A stretch of DNA of 64,000 nt. Origin: Candidatus Gastranaerophilales bacterium. Lineage in GTDB: Bacteria > Cyanobacteriota > Vampirovibrionia > Gastranaerophilales > Gastranaerophilaceae. Below are positions 39,471 through 48,430 of this stretch, one piece after another. Within the stretch, counting starts at the first letter, position 1. Every line of letters begins with the position of its first letter. Location: NCBI GenBank assembly GCA_905235155.1, contig CAJOKJ010000017.1, positions 62,001 to 126,000 on the forward strand, in the 5' to 3' direction. The position numbers and the translations under genes are program-made. The notes below the pieces were generated by a model. The model made no database searches. It was not told the origin of the DNA and was given only the letters and a program-made list of their open reading frames with translations.

Positions 39471-40973
39471 TTATTTTTTGTGCTTTTTTCCACATTTTAT
39501 AAATTTACTTAAAGATTCATTTTCGTCGCCTTCGTGATATTCTGCTGCGTGTTCAGCGTCGTCGTGATAATCTATTAAGTGATAATGCATTGCCATTTCA
39601 AGATTGATTAGGGCAATATTATATTTATATTCTGCATTTGTATATTCTTTTATTGAATTTATATAGACTTCTTTTGCATATTCCAAATCCAATTGAGATG
39701 TTATATTTTTTTCATAATTTGAATAAGTTAAATCAAAGTATTGAGAGGCTTTTTGCATTTTTTCTTTATTTTCCGATATATTTTTATACGTTGTATTTAC
39801 GTTGTTTAAGCATTTTCTAACTGTAAAATAAAGATTCTTTTTGAATGTTTCTATTTCTGTATCTGCTAGTTCCAGTTGTGCTTTTGCCCCTTTTATGTCA
39901 TATTTTTGACGCATTGCATTAATTGATGAATCAACAGAAACTCCTACTGATAATCCGTTATTTTTAAATTGATTTGTATTTAAAAATTCATATCCTGCAC
40001 CGGCATTTAGTTCAGGGTAATAGCTTCTTTTTACCAGTAAAAGTGCTTGTTCAAAAGAGTTTTTTGTTGCTACAAGTGCTTTTATGTCAGGACTGTTTTT
40101 ATATGCTTTTTCAACTGCTTCAATGTATGTGAATTTTGGATGTGTAAATATCGTATCATCTTTTTTTATTTGTTGTTTAACTTGTGTGTATGAAATATTT
40201 TTTATGGAATTTTGTTTTTGTGGTTTGTATGAAAAAGTTTGTGTTTCGTAAATTTTGTAATCAGGTGCATTTTCAAGATATATAGCATTATTTAAATCTT
40301 CTTTTGCATTTTTATATGAAACCTCCGAATTATTTAGTTCAACTTTTGCTTTGTATTGGCGTAGTTGAGCATTAACTAAATCTGCTTGATTTTTTTTACC
40401 TTCACTTACCAACTTTTGAATTTCTTTCGCTATTTTTGTCTGTAAATCATAGTTCATTTTTTGTGTTTCGTATTCGGCTTTTGCACGAAGTAAGTTGTAA
40501 TAGTGAGTTTTGATATTAAATACGGTAGAACATACAATGTCTTCAAATTCATATTCTGCTGCGATTTTTAAAAATACTTCCATTTTCACGTTGGCTGTTG
40601 TTTTTCCAAAATCCCAAATCATTTTATTAAGACTTACGCTTACAGATGGAAGTTCTCTGTAATTTCTTGAAAAATCTTCCCTGTTTGAATTAAATTCTTG
40701 TCTATATCCTGCACCTGCACTAAATTCCGGAAAATATGCGGATTTTGCAATTCCAACATTACTTTTTGCTATTTCTAATCTGTGGGCATATTCTTTTATC
40801 ACCGGACTGTTTTTAACTCCGATTGATATACAATCTCTAATTGTTAATATGGAGTCATCTTTTATATTAATATCAGTTTCTTTATGATGATGGTGATTAC
40901 AGCTGCAATCTTCAATCGCAAATGCAGATAATTGTATGAGTAGTAGTGCTGTAATTATTAGTATTTTTTTCAT
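39471..40973 (-). CDS. TolC-family outer membrane efflux protein
   Basis: Signal peptide; duplicated OEP domain pattern (ISIGVKNSPVIKEYAHRLEIAKSNVGIAKSAYFPEFSAGAGY / AVEKAYKNSPDIKAL..RSYYPELNAGAGY). Confidence 0.88.
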   Translation of the reverse strand: MKKILIITALLLIQLSAFAIEDCSCNHHHHKETDINIKDDSILTIRDCISIGVKNSPVIKEYAHRLEIAKSNVGIAKSAYFPEFSAGAGYRQEFNSNREDFSRNYRELPSVSVSLNKMIWDFGKTTANVKMEVFLKIAAEYEFEDIVCSTVFNIKTHYYNLLRAKAEYETQKMNYDLQTKIAKEIQKLVSEGKKNQADLVNAQLRQYKAKVELNNSEVSYKNAKEDLNNAIYLENAPDYKIYETQTFSYKPQKQNSIKNISYTQVKQQIKKDDTIFTHPKFTYIEAVEKAYKNSPDIKALVATKNSFEQALLLVKRSYYPELNAGAGYEFLNTNQFKNNGLSVGVSVDSSINAMRQKYDIKGAKAQLELADTEIETFKKNLYFTVRKCLNNVNTTYKNISENKEKMQKASQYFDLTYSNYEKNITSQLDLEYAKEVYINSIKEYTNAEYKYNIALINLEMAMHYHLIDYHDDAEHAAEYHEGDENESLSKFIKCGKKHKK

Positions 40974-41069
40974 ATTTTAATAATATCATAAATTTGCTTA
41001 TGTGTTGACATATTTTTATTTTTAGCAAATATATAGATATGTGGTTATTTTAGATGAAGGAGGTTTTTT

Positions 41070-42281
41070 ATGTGGGAAAAAAATATTGATATTAATGATG
41101 TAAAAGAATTAAGAACACGAACATTAGTATATTTTGGTGTTGGAGCAATAAAAAAAATTAATGACATATCAAAGGATTTAAAATCAAAAGGTATTGATAA
41201 AGTTATAGTAATGTCTGGTCGAAATGCTTATAAATCAACAGGTGCGTGGGATGTTGTTGAAGCCGCATTGAAAGATAATAAAATTGATTACGTCAACTAT
41301 GATAAAGTTACTCCAAATCCTACGACAGACCATGTAAACGAGGCTACAAAATTGGCTTGTGACTTTGGTGCTAAGGCGGTTATTGCTATTGGTGGAGGTT
41401 CTCCTACTGATGCGGGCAAGTCTGTTGCTATTCTTCTTGAATATCCTGACAAAACTGCTGAAGAATTGATTGAAGGTCAATTTGAAGTTACAAAGGCAGT
41501 GCCTATTGTGTCTATTAATTTAACTCACGGTACAGGTACTGAAACTAACAGGTTTGCTGTTGTTTCAAATTTAGCAAAAAATTTCAAACCTGTAATTGCT
41601 TATGATTGTATATATCCTACTTATGCTATTGATGATCCTCAGTTAATGGTTAAATTATCTCCAAAACAAACCAGATATGTTTCTGTTGATGCGGTAAATC
41701 ATGTTATTGAGGCTGCAACAACAACTGTTTCTTCACCTTATTCAATCACTTTAGCAAAAGAAGTTGTTGAGCTTGTGGCTAAATATTTACCAAAGGCTCT
41801 GGAAAATCCGGAAGATTTGGAAGCAAGATACTTTTTGGCTTATGCTGCAACAATGGGTGGTGTTTCTTTTGATAATGGTTTATTGCATTATACTCATGCT
41901 TTGGAACATCCTTTAAGTGCGGTGAAACCTGATTTATCTCATGGGTTGGGATTAGCAATGCTGCTTCCTGCGGTAGTCAAAGTTATTTATCCTAAAAAAT
42001 CGTATATTTTAGCAGATGTACTTGCTCCTATTGTTCCCGGACTTAACGGTAATCCTGATGAAGCCGAAATAGCAGCAAAAGGAGTGGAAGAATGGCTAAA
42101 ATCAATTGGAGTTTCGGAAAAACTTGAAGACGAAGGGTTTACTGAGGATGATGTTGATAAACTTGTAAAATTGACATTTGAAACGCCGTCTTTAGGCTTG
42201 TTATTATCAGTTTCACCTCATGGTGCAAAAGAGGATATAGTGAAAGAAATTTATAAGTCTTCTTTAAAACCGATGGCATAA
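41070..42281 (+). CDS. Iron-containing alcohol dehydrogenase
   Basis: AIGGGSPTDAGKSVAILLEYP, GTGTETNRFAV, SVDAVNHVIEA, HALEHPLSAVKPDLSHG. Confidence 0.92.
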   Translation: MWEKNIDINDVKELRTRTLVYFGVGAIKKINDISKDLKSKGIDKVIVMSGRNAYKSTGAWDVVEAALKDNKIDYVNYDKVTPNPTTDHVNEATKLACDFGAKAVIAIGGGSPTDAGKSVAILLEYPDKTAEELIEGQFEVTKAVPIVSINLTHGTGTETNRFAVVSNLAKNFKPVIAYDCIYPTYAIDDPQLMVKLSPKQTRYVSVDAVNHVIEAATTTVSSPYSITLAKEVVELVAKYLPKALENPEDLEARYFLAYAATMGGVSFDNGLLHYTHALEHPLSAVKPDLSHGLGLAMLLPAVVKVIYPKKSYILADVLAPIVPGLNGNPDEAEIAAKGVEEWLKSIGVSEKLEDEGFTEDDVDKLVKLTFETPSLGLLLSVSPHGAKEDIVKEIYKSSLKPMA

Positions 42282-42299
42282 TTTTATGTTGTAATATAT

Positions 42300-42333
42300 G
42301 AAAAAACTCAAGCTAATGCTTGAGTTTTTTGTT
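42300..42333 (+). terminator. Rho-independent terminator
   Basis: AAAAAACTCAAGCTAATGCTTGAGTTTTTT. Confidence 0.85.
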
Positions 42334-42442
42334 TCTAAATTTTATGTTATGTGAGTACAAATAAAAATTTAATATAAATAATAAATTAAAATCATATAAA
42401 TAGATTATCTATTAATCTTAAAAAAGTGTAAAATATTTTATT

Positions 42443-43693
42443 ATGACTGAAAATTTATCAAAAAAAATGGCAGATTTTTCTTCTGTCGCTATGAATGAAC
42501 AAAATCCAAAATATGCACAGGCCGCATCAAGAGTTAAGGAAATTTATAAAACTGCTTATGACTGTCGTTCTCCGTTTGAGCGAGATGAACACAGATTGCT
42601 GCACTCTACTGCATATAGACGTATGAAAAATAAAACTCAGGTGTTTTTTGCAACGGAAAATGACCACATCTGTACAAGAATTGAACACGTTACACATGTT
42701 GCGTCAATAGCCGAAACTATTGCTAAAACTTTGAAACTTAATTCCGAACTTGTTAATGCAATTGCAATCGGTCATGATATAGGGCATGCTCCGTTCGGGC
42801 ATCATGGCGAATTTATACTAAACGATATTGTGAAACGTCTTGATATATGCGTGCGTTTTTGGCATGAAGGTAACAGTTTAAATTTTGTTGATAATATTGA
42901 ACTTTTATCTGATTACAAGGGGCGTCTTCAAAACTTAAATTTAACTTATGCTGTTAGAGATGGTATTGTTTGCCACTGTGGCGAAGTTAATGAAAAAGTA
43001 GTAAAACCAAGAGATGAATTTTGTGATTTGACTGAAATTCAATACGCAAGTCACGTTATGCCATTTACTTACGAGGGCTGTGTTGTTAAATTATCTGATA
43101 CTATTGCGTATTTGGATAGAGATATTGAAGATGCTATGATATATAGAATTTTGTCGAATAATCAATTAAAAGAAATTCAGCAAATGATTCAAAGAGTATT
43201 TCCTCAACATAATATAGAAGAAATAAGTCCGAAAATTTTGTCCTATTATTTTATAAATGATTTATGTAGCAATTCAAGTGTTGAAGATGGCTTATGTCTT
43301 TCTGATGAAGCATTTAATATGTTACGTCAAATTAAAGAATATAATACCGAAAATATTTGTGGGCATCCAAGACTTCAACCGTTTAAAAAATATGCTACGC
43401 TTGTTTTGGAAACTATTTTTGAAAAATTGGATTCATATTTCTGTGATGATATTTTGAGTGCAATGAATTCGGAAAGAAGGTTATATCCTACTTTAACATC
43501 ATATTTTAGAACTTGGTTAATCAGGTACACTGATATTGATTTGGAACGAAAAGCAAGATATAAATGTGATAATAAAATTATTTATGATTATAAATCACAT
43601 AAAATGTACAGAAAAGCGATAATTCATTTTATTTCTGCAATGACTGATAAGTTTGCAATTAAAATATTTAACGAAATTATTTCATTTCATTAG
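42443..43693 (+). CDS. dgt: Deoxyguanosinetriphosphate triphosphohydrolase-like (HD domain)
   Basis: FERDEHRLLHSTAYRRMKNKTQVF, TRIEHVTHVASIAETIA, AIGHDIGHAPFGHHGE. Confidence 0.93.
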   Translation: MTENLSKKMADFSSVAMNEQNPKYAQAASRVKEIYKTAYDCRSPFERDEHRLLHSTAYRRMKNKTQVFFATENDHICTRIEHVTHVASIAETIAKTLKLNSELVNAIAIGHDIGHAPFGHHGEFILNDIVKRLDICVRFWHEGNSLNFVDNIELLSDYKGRLQNLNLTYAVRDGIVCHCGEVNEKVVKPRDEFCDLTEIQYASHVMPFTYEGCVVKLSDTIAYLDRDIEDAMIYRILSNNQLKEIQQMIQRVFPQHNIEEISPKILSYYFINDLCSNSSVEDGLCLSDEAFNMLRQIKEYNTENICGHPRLQPFKKYATLVLETIFEKLDSYFCDDILSAMNSERRLYPTLTSYFRTWLIRYTDIDLERKARYKCDNKIIYDYKSHKMYRKAIIHFISAMTDKFAIKIFNEIISFH

Positions 43694-43710
43694 TTGAAGG
43701 TAATAATAAG

Positions 43711-43745
43711 GCGATTTTACTATGTAAAATCGCCTTGATTTTATA
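43711..43745. terminator. Bidirectional terminator
   Basis: AAGGCGATTTTACTATGTAAAATCGCCTTGATTTT. Confidence 0.75.
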
Positions 43746-44577
43746 TAATTTCACATCCTGTCGGAATTGTTTTTAAATCTGTTTTTATCCAAAAGTTTTC
43801 AACCGGATTAATTGTTTTTTCAAGAACGAAGTATGTTGAACCGGAACCTGACATTATGGAGTTTTTATTTGCAAATTTTATTTTTTGTAAATCTTTAAAA
43901 TGATTAAATACTGCTGTTTCTAGGTCATTATATAGCAAAGGTTTTATATCAATATTATTTTTCAGATATTCAATCATTTTGTCGGTATTATTTTTATTTG
44001 GTTTGTTTTTAAGTTCGGCATATTTTTGATATCCTTCTTTTGCACTTATGCCTATATTTGGTTTAATTAAAGAAACTGGATATTCTCTAAATGGTAAGGG
44101 CAATACTTTTTCACCCCTTCCTGTTGCAAGTGTGCATCCGCCTTCAAGACAAACATTTAAGTCAGAACCCAGTATTGCACAAAGCTTGTGTAGTTCTTCT
44201 TTGTTTAGAGGGTTATTAAAGTATTTATTTAAAACCAAAAAAGTTCCTGCTGCATTTGTGCTTCCACCTGCAAGTCCCGCTTCTGACGGAATATTTTTTT
44301 CTAAATATACTGAAATTTTATGTGGTTGTGCACTTATTTTATCCATAAAAAGTGTGATTGCTTTGTGTACAATATTTTTTTCATTATATGGGATATTAGG
44401 GTTTGTTCCTGCTAAAGTAATTTCTGTTTTATCGGATTTTTCTATATTAAAAGTTAAATAGTCATACAAATTAATCATCTGCATAATACTTTTTAATTCG
44501 TGAAATCCGTCAGGTCTTTTTCCTGTAATTTCAAGAGTTAAGTTTATTTTTGCAGGTGTTTTTACTTTAATTTGCAT
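43741..44577 (-). CDS. ispE: 4-diphosphocytidyl-2-C-methyl-D-erythritol kinase
   Basis: KTPAKINLTLEITGKRPDGFHELKSIMQMI; NIPSEAGLAGGSTNAAGTF; SGSGSTYFVL. Confidence 0.94.
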   Translation of the reverse strand: MQIKVKTPAKINLTLEITGKRPDGFHELKSIMQMINLYDYLTFNIEKSDKTEITLAGTNPNIPYNEKNIVHKAITLFMDKISAQPHKISVYLEKNIPSEAGLAGGSTNAAGTFLVLNKYFNNPLNKEELHKLCAILGSDLNVCLEGGCTLATGRGEKVLPLPFREYPVSLIKPNIGISAKEGYQKYAELKNKPNKNNTDKMIEYLKNNIDIKPLLYNDLETAVFNHFKDLQKIKFANKNSIMSGSGSTYFVLEKTINPVENFWIKTDLKTIPTGCEII

Positions 44578-45404
44578 AGCTCCTCTGATAATTTGCCGAA
44601 TATTTCTATTGAAAGGCTTTCACCTCGTGTGTTTTCATCTATATTTAAATTTTTAAGTGCTGTTTGTACTTTTTCTTTTTCAAAGCCACCATTTACCAGT
44701 GCATTTTTAATATTCTTTCTGCGTTGTCCAAATGATGCTTTAATTGTTTTTCTAAAATGTGAATAATCAGAAAGTTCTAAACGGGGTTTATCATTGACTT
44801 TTAATTTTACAAGTGCGGAAGTAACTTTTGGTGCCGGATAAAAAGAGCGTTGTCCGACTATCCTTAAAAGAGAACAGTCTGCCCAAAATTGTGATAATAT
44901 TGTTAAAAGTCCGTATTGTTTTCCTTGTGATTTTTCGGTTGCAATAATCCTTCTTGCAACTTCTTCTTGTACCATTAAAATTATTTCAGAAATTGATGCT
45001 CTGTTTTTATTTGTTAAATCATCAATTTCACCCAATAAATGTGCAAGGATAGGACTTGTAATATAATAAGGAATGTTTGCAACAACCTTTAAGTTTTTAC
45101 CTTCTGCAAATTCTGAAATATCTGTTTTTAGGATATCTTTGTGTATAATTTGAAGATTATCTGCATTAAGTTTTTCAAGTTCTTTTATTGCATCTTCGTC
45201 AAGTTCTACGGCTATGACCTTAGAGGCATGTTTTATTAATTGTTCGGTTACAAATCCGACACCCGGACCAATTTCTAAAACGGTGTCGTTTTGTGTCAGA
45301 TTGGCATACTCAATTATATCGTCAATGACTTCGCTATTTATAAGGAAGTTTTGTCCGAGTCTTTTTTTTGTTCTGAAATATTTTGCTCTTTGTAAGTAAT
45401 CCAT
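44562..45404 (-). CDS. rsmA: 16S rRNA dimethyladenosine transferase
   Basis: KKRLGQNFLINSEVIDDI, VLEIGPGVGFVTEQL, VVANIPYYITSPILAHLL. Confidence 0.95.
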   Translation of the reverse strand: MDYLQRAKYFRTKKRLGQNFLINSEVIDDIIEYANLTQNDTVLEIGPGVGFVTEQLIKHASKVIAVELDEDAIKELEKLNADNLQIIHKDILKTDISEFAEGKNLKVVANIPYYITSPILAHLLGEIDDLTNKNRASISEIILMVQEEVARRIIATEKSQGKQYGLLTILSQFWADCSLLRIVGQRSFYPAPKVTSALVKLKVNDKPRLELSDYSHFRKTIKASFGQRRKNIKNALVNGGFEKEKVQTALKNLNIDENTRGESLSIEIFGKLSEELCKLK

Positions 45405-45501
45405 ATTACCAGTATATAATAATACAAACAGGTAAATGTTTAAATTTTTTTATTTGATACTTTAATTAGTGTTATGTTAAACTAAGAAAAAGGGGCATAT
45501 T

Positions 45502-46824
45502 GTGGTTGCACTAAAAGAACATTTAGATTTAAAAGCGGTCAGAAAATTATTTACTGATGGTATTAAATTATCTCCAAAGGATTTAAAAGTTGGTATTGAA
45601 TATGAACGTTTGCCTGTTTATTTTGAAACTAATCAATCAGCTTTGTATGAAGGTATTGACGGTATTTGTGAATTTTTACGACTTTATGCAAGAAATGAAA
45701 ATTGGGATTATTTGCTTGATAACAATAATATTATAGGGTTAAAGAAATTACATGATACTATCACTCTTGAGCCCGGAATGCAACTAGAGATGAGCCTTAC
45801 TCCTGAGAAATCAATACAAGAGCTTGAAAATAAAATCAATGATTTGGATGAAAGTCTATTACCGTTGCTTGATGAATTTGGTATACAGCTTTTGAGTTAT
45901 GGAATTTATCCTTTGACTACCTATAAAAATATAAAAATATTGCCAAAACAAAGATATAAAATTATGGCAAATTATCTTTGGGGAATTTTGTCAGATGTTA
46001 TGATGAGAGAAACGGCAGGTATTCAAGCATGCTTTGATTTTGATAGTGAAGAAGATGCTATGCAAAAATTCCGTATTGCAAATATGTTATCTCCTATTGT
46101 AACAGCAATGTGTGCAAATTCAGTGATAAGAGGCGGTGTTGATACCGGATATAAATCTTTTAGAGCTTTGGCTTGGCTAAATACGGATAGTGAAAGGTGC
46201 GGTTTTGCTACCAATTTCAACCGTAGTATGAGTTTTGATGATTATATAAATACTGTTTTAGAAACTCCGGTGATAATGTTTTCAAGGGATGAAAGAATTT
46301 ATGCGACAAATGGTACGATGACTTTGAAACAATTTATGACGAAGGAGTATCAAGGTTTTAACGCTACATTAGATGACTTTAAGCTAAGTGCTAACTTATA
46401 TTTTCCGGATGTCAGATTAAGAAAATTTATAGAAATACGTAATCATGATTGCGTGGGTAAAGGTTTACAATATTCCGTTATTGCTTTTTATAAAGGTATT
46501 TTATATTCAAAATCAGTGTTGAAAGATGTTGACGAATTACTTTCAAAGTTTAAATTTCAGGATTTTGCAGAGCTAAAATATAATGTGCCAAAAAATGCAC
46601 TAAATATAAAACTTGGAAATGTTGCACTTGTAAATATTGCAAAAGATTTGGTTAATTTATCGGAAAAGGGATTAAAAGAACAGGGCTTAGGTGAAGATGT
46701 TTATCTTGAACCTTTGCAAGACTTGGTTTATCAAGGTATTTGTCCTTCCGATATTATTATAAAAAATTGGTATGGTTCTTGGAACAAAGATTTAAATAAA
46801 CTCATAGAATATATAAAATGCTAA
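45502..46824 (+). CDS. gshA: Glutamate-cysteine ligase family protein
   Basis: VGIEYERLPV, LEPGMQLEMSLTPEKSIQEL, RETAGIQACFDFDSEEDAM, FPDVRLRKFIEIRNHDC. Confidence 0.88.
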   Translation: MVALKEHLDLKAVRKLFTDGIKLSPKDLKVGIEYERLPVYFETNQSALYEGIDGICEFLRLYARNENWDYLLDNNNIIGLKKLHDTITLEPGMQLEMSLTPEKSIQELENKINDLDESLLPLLDEFGIQLLSYGIYPLTTYKNIKILPKQRYKIMANYLWGILSDVMMRETAGIQACFDFDSEEDAMQKFRIANMLSPIVTAMCANSVIRGGVDTGYKSFRALAWLNTDSERCGFATNFNRSMSFDDYINTVLETPVIMFSRDERIYATNGTMTLKQFMTKEYQGFNATLDDFKLSANLYFPDVRLRKFIEIRNHDCVGKGLQYSVIAFYKGILYSKSVLKDVDELLSKFKFQDFAELKYNVPKNALNIKLGNVALVNIAKDLVNLSEKGLKEQGLGEDVYLEPLQDLVYQGICPSDIIIKNWYGSWNKDLNKLIEYIKC

Positions 46825-46825
46825 A

Positions 46826-46860
46826 AAATAACCCTCTATATAGAGGGTTATTTTTTATTT
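46826..46860. terminator. Bidirectional terminator
   Basis: AAAAAATAACCCTCTATATAGAGGGTTATTTTTT. Confidence 0.88.
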
Positions 46861-47343
46861 TTCACTACATTGTTTACATTTTTTCTTGAATAATTTGAAT
46901 TTTTTTGTGTGGCAAGAACATTTGCAATCTTCTGAACATTCTTTTTTAACTTTACATTTTTCGCACACTTTACTTTCTGAAGTTTCTGTTGTTGCTTCTT
47001 TTTTGCAATTACATTTTTTGTCTTGGCAACCGCATTTGCAGTCATTTTTTACGCATTCGCATTTCTTTTGGCAATTACATTTGCGGTTTTCACAATTGCA
47101 TTTTTTGTCTTGGCAACCGCATTTGCAGTTATTTTTTACGCATTCGCATTTCTTTTGACAATTACATTTGCGGTTTTCACAATTGCATTTTTTTGCTTGG
47201 CAATCGCATTTGCAGTCATTTTTTACGCATTCGCATTTTTTTTCGCAATTACATTTGCAGTTGCAATTTTCGCAAGCAATTGCACTATTGCTCAAAAACA
47301 AAATCGTACACGCTGCAAATACGCAGGTTAAAATCTTTTTCAT
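46855..47343 (-). CDS. Secreted Cys-rich repeat protein, metallothionein-like
   Basis: Signal peptide MKKILTCVFAACTILFLSNSAIA; three 29-aa repeats CECVKN(D/N)CKC(D/G)CQ(A/D)KKCNCENRKCNCQKK; about 38 Cys in the mature chain; GGAGG RBS. Confidence 0.85.
   Translation of the reverse strand: MKKILTCVFAACTILFLSNSAIACENCNCKCNCEKKCECVKNDCKCDCQAKKCNCENRKCNCQKKCECVKNNCKCGCQDKKCNCENRKCNCQKKCECVKNDCKCGCQDKKCNCKKEATTETSESKVCEKCKVKKECSEDCKCSCHTKKFKLFKKKCKQCSEK
47014..47250 (-). repeat. 87-bp in-frame tandem repeat, about 2.7 copies
   Basis: ttttttgtcttggcaaccgcatttgcag block recurs at about 47014, 47101 and 47188. Confidence 0.9.
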
Positions 47344-47472
47344 AAAGCCTCCAATCTTTCGGGTAACGTACGTAATGATTATAGTCTTAAACAGTACTTT
47401 TGTCAATGTTACACAGAATAAAAACGGCGATTTTGTGGAGTGCAAAATCGCCTTAACGTATCATAAAGTAAT

Positions 47473-48309
47473 TTACATGTATATAACAATGAGACCGATT
47501 AAAATACCAAGTATTACGAAAAAAGCAGGTAATTTGCTTCTGTACATCAATATAGATTGAGGTAAGATTTCAGCAAATACTACATATAACATTGCTCCAC
47601 TTGCAAAACTTAAACTTAATGCCAAGCCTAATGCACCCATATCTCCAAGCCAATAACCGAGAACTCCACCGATAACAGTTGGAAATCCGCTTAAAGCGGT
47701 AATCAAAACTGCAAATCTTCTTTTTATTCCTCCGTTTATTAATGGAACAGCAATAGCCATGCCTTCAGGTATGTTATGTAGACCTATTAGTATTGCTAAA
47801 ACCAAAGCCGAACCTTTCATTGCTCCTGAATGTGCAAAGGATGCTCCAATTGTCATTCCTTCTGGAATATTGTGTAAAGCAATTGCACAAGCCATAATTA
47901 TTCCTGCAATAAACAATGACAATTTTGTATCTTTTTTCTTTAAGTGTTCTGATAAATGGTTACTGTGTATAATCTCATCTAAGTCATCAGCAGTTTTAGG
48001 ATGTGAAATGTTAATATGATGAACTTCGTGATTTGTCATTTTGTCTATCAATAGGTTTAGCAAATAAACAACCATACACCCTAAAATTATTCCAAAAGAA
48101 ATAATAAAAATATTTGTTTTTGTTTCAACCGCACCTACAATCAAGTCTAAACATACAATTGCCGTCATAACACCGGCAGCAAAACTTAACAATAAACTAG
48201 CTGTTTTTGAAGAATCTCTTTTGAACAAAGAACCGATAGCACCGCCAATACCCGTGCCTCCGATTCCTGATAATGTTGTAACTTTAATTAATAAAATTAG
48301 TGGTTCCAT
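47473..48309 (-). CDS. ZIP-family metal transporter
   Basis: ALHNIPEGMTIGASFAHSG, GLHNIPEGMAIAVPLINGG, His-rich loop; likely start MEPLILLIKVTT. Confidence 0.92.
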   Translation of the reverse strand: MEPLILLIKVTTLSGIGGTGIGGAIGSLFKRDSSKTASLLLSFAAGVMTAIVCLDLIVGAVETKTNIFIISFGIILGCMVVYLLNLLIDKMTNHEVHHINISHPKTADDLDEIIHSNHLSEHLKKKDTKLSLFIAGIIMACAIALHNIPEGMTIGASFAHSGAMKGSALVLAILIGLHNIPEGMAIAVPLINGGIKRRFAVLITALSGFPTVIGGVLGYWLGDMGALGLALSLSFASGAMLYVVFAEILPQSILMYRSKLPAFFVILGILIGLIVIYM

Positions 48310-48322
48310 TGTTTTCTCTTTT

Positions 48323-48342
48323 TTGTTAAGTAAGCCTAACAA
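48323..48342 (-). promoter_or_regulatory. Putative DtxR/MntR-like operator, copy 1
   Basis: TTGTTAAGTAAGCCTAACAA imperfect palindrome. Confidence 0.6.
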
Positions 48343-48354
48343 CTTTACAAAATT

Positions 48355-48383
48355 ATTATATGCTAAAATAAAAAAAAGAACAA
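48355..48383 (-). promoter_or_regulatory. Sigma70-like promoter of the ZIP gene
   Basis: Minus strand TTGTTC-N17-TATAAT. Confidence 0.7.
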
Positions 48384-48388
48384 TGTTA

Positions 48389-48408
48389 TTGTTAGGTTTG
48401 CTTAACAA
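48389..48408 (-). promoter_or_regulatory. Putative DtxR/MntR-like operator, copy 2
   Basis: TTGTTAGGTTTGCTTAACAA (minus TTGTTAAGCAAACCTAACAA). Confidence 0.6.
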
Positions 48409-48430
48409 AATTTAAATAAAGGATATTACT

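Noticed and set aside
47014-47250. CRISPR-like direct repeats
   Set aside because: In-frame 87-bp protein repeats with no unique spacers and no cas genes in the window.
43711-47455. Repeated GGCGATTTT/AAAATCGCC hairpins as a mobile repeat
   Set aside because: Only two copies with different loops; each fits an ordinary intrinsic terminator or stem at a gene end.
46886-47560. Overlapping plus-strand ORFs rich in Phe/His/Leu
   Set aside because: Antisense shadows of the Cys-rich repeat gene; no RBS and no plausible protein composition.
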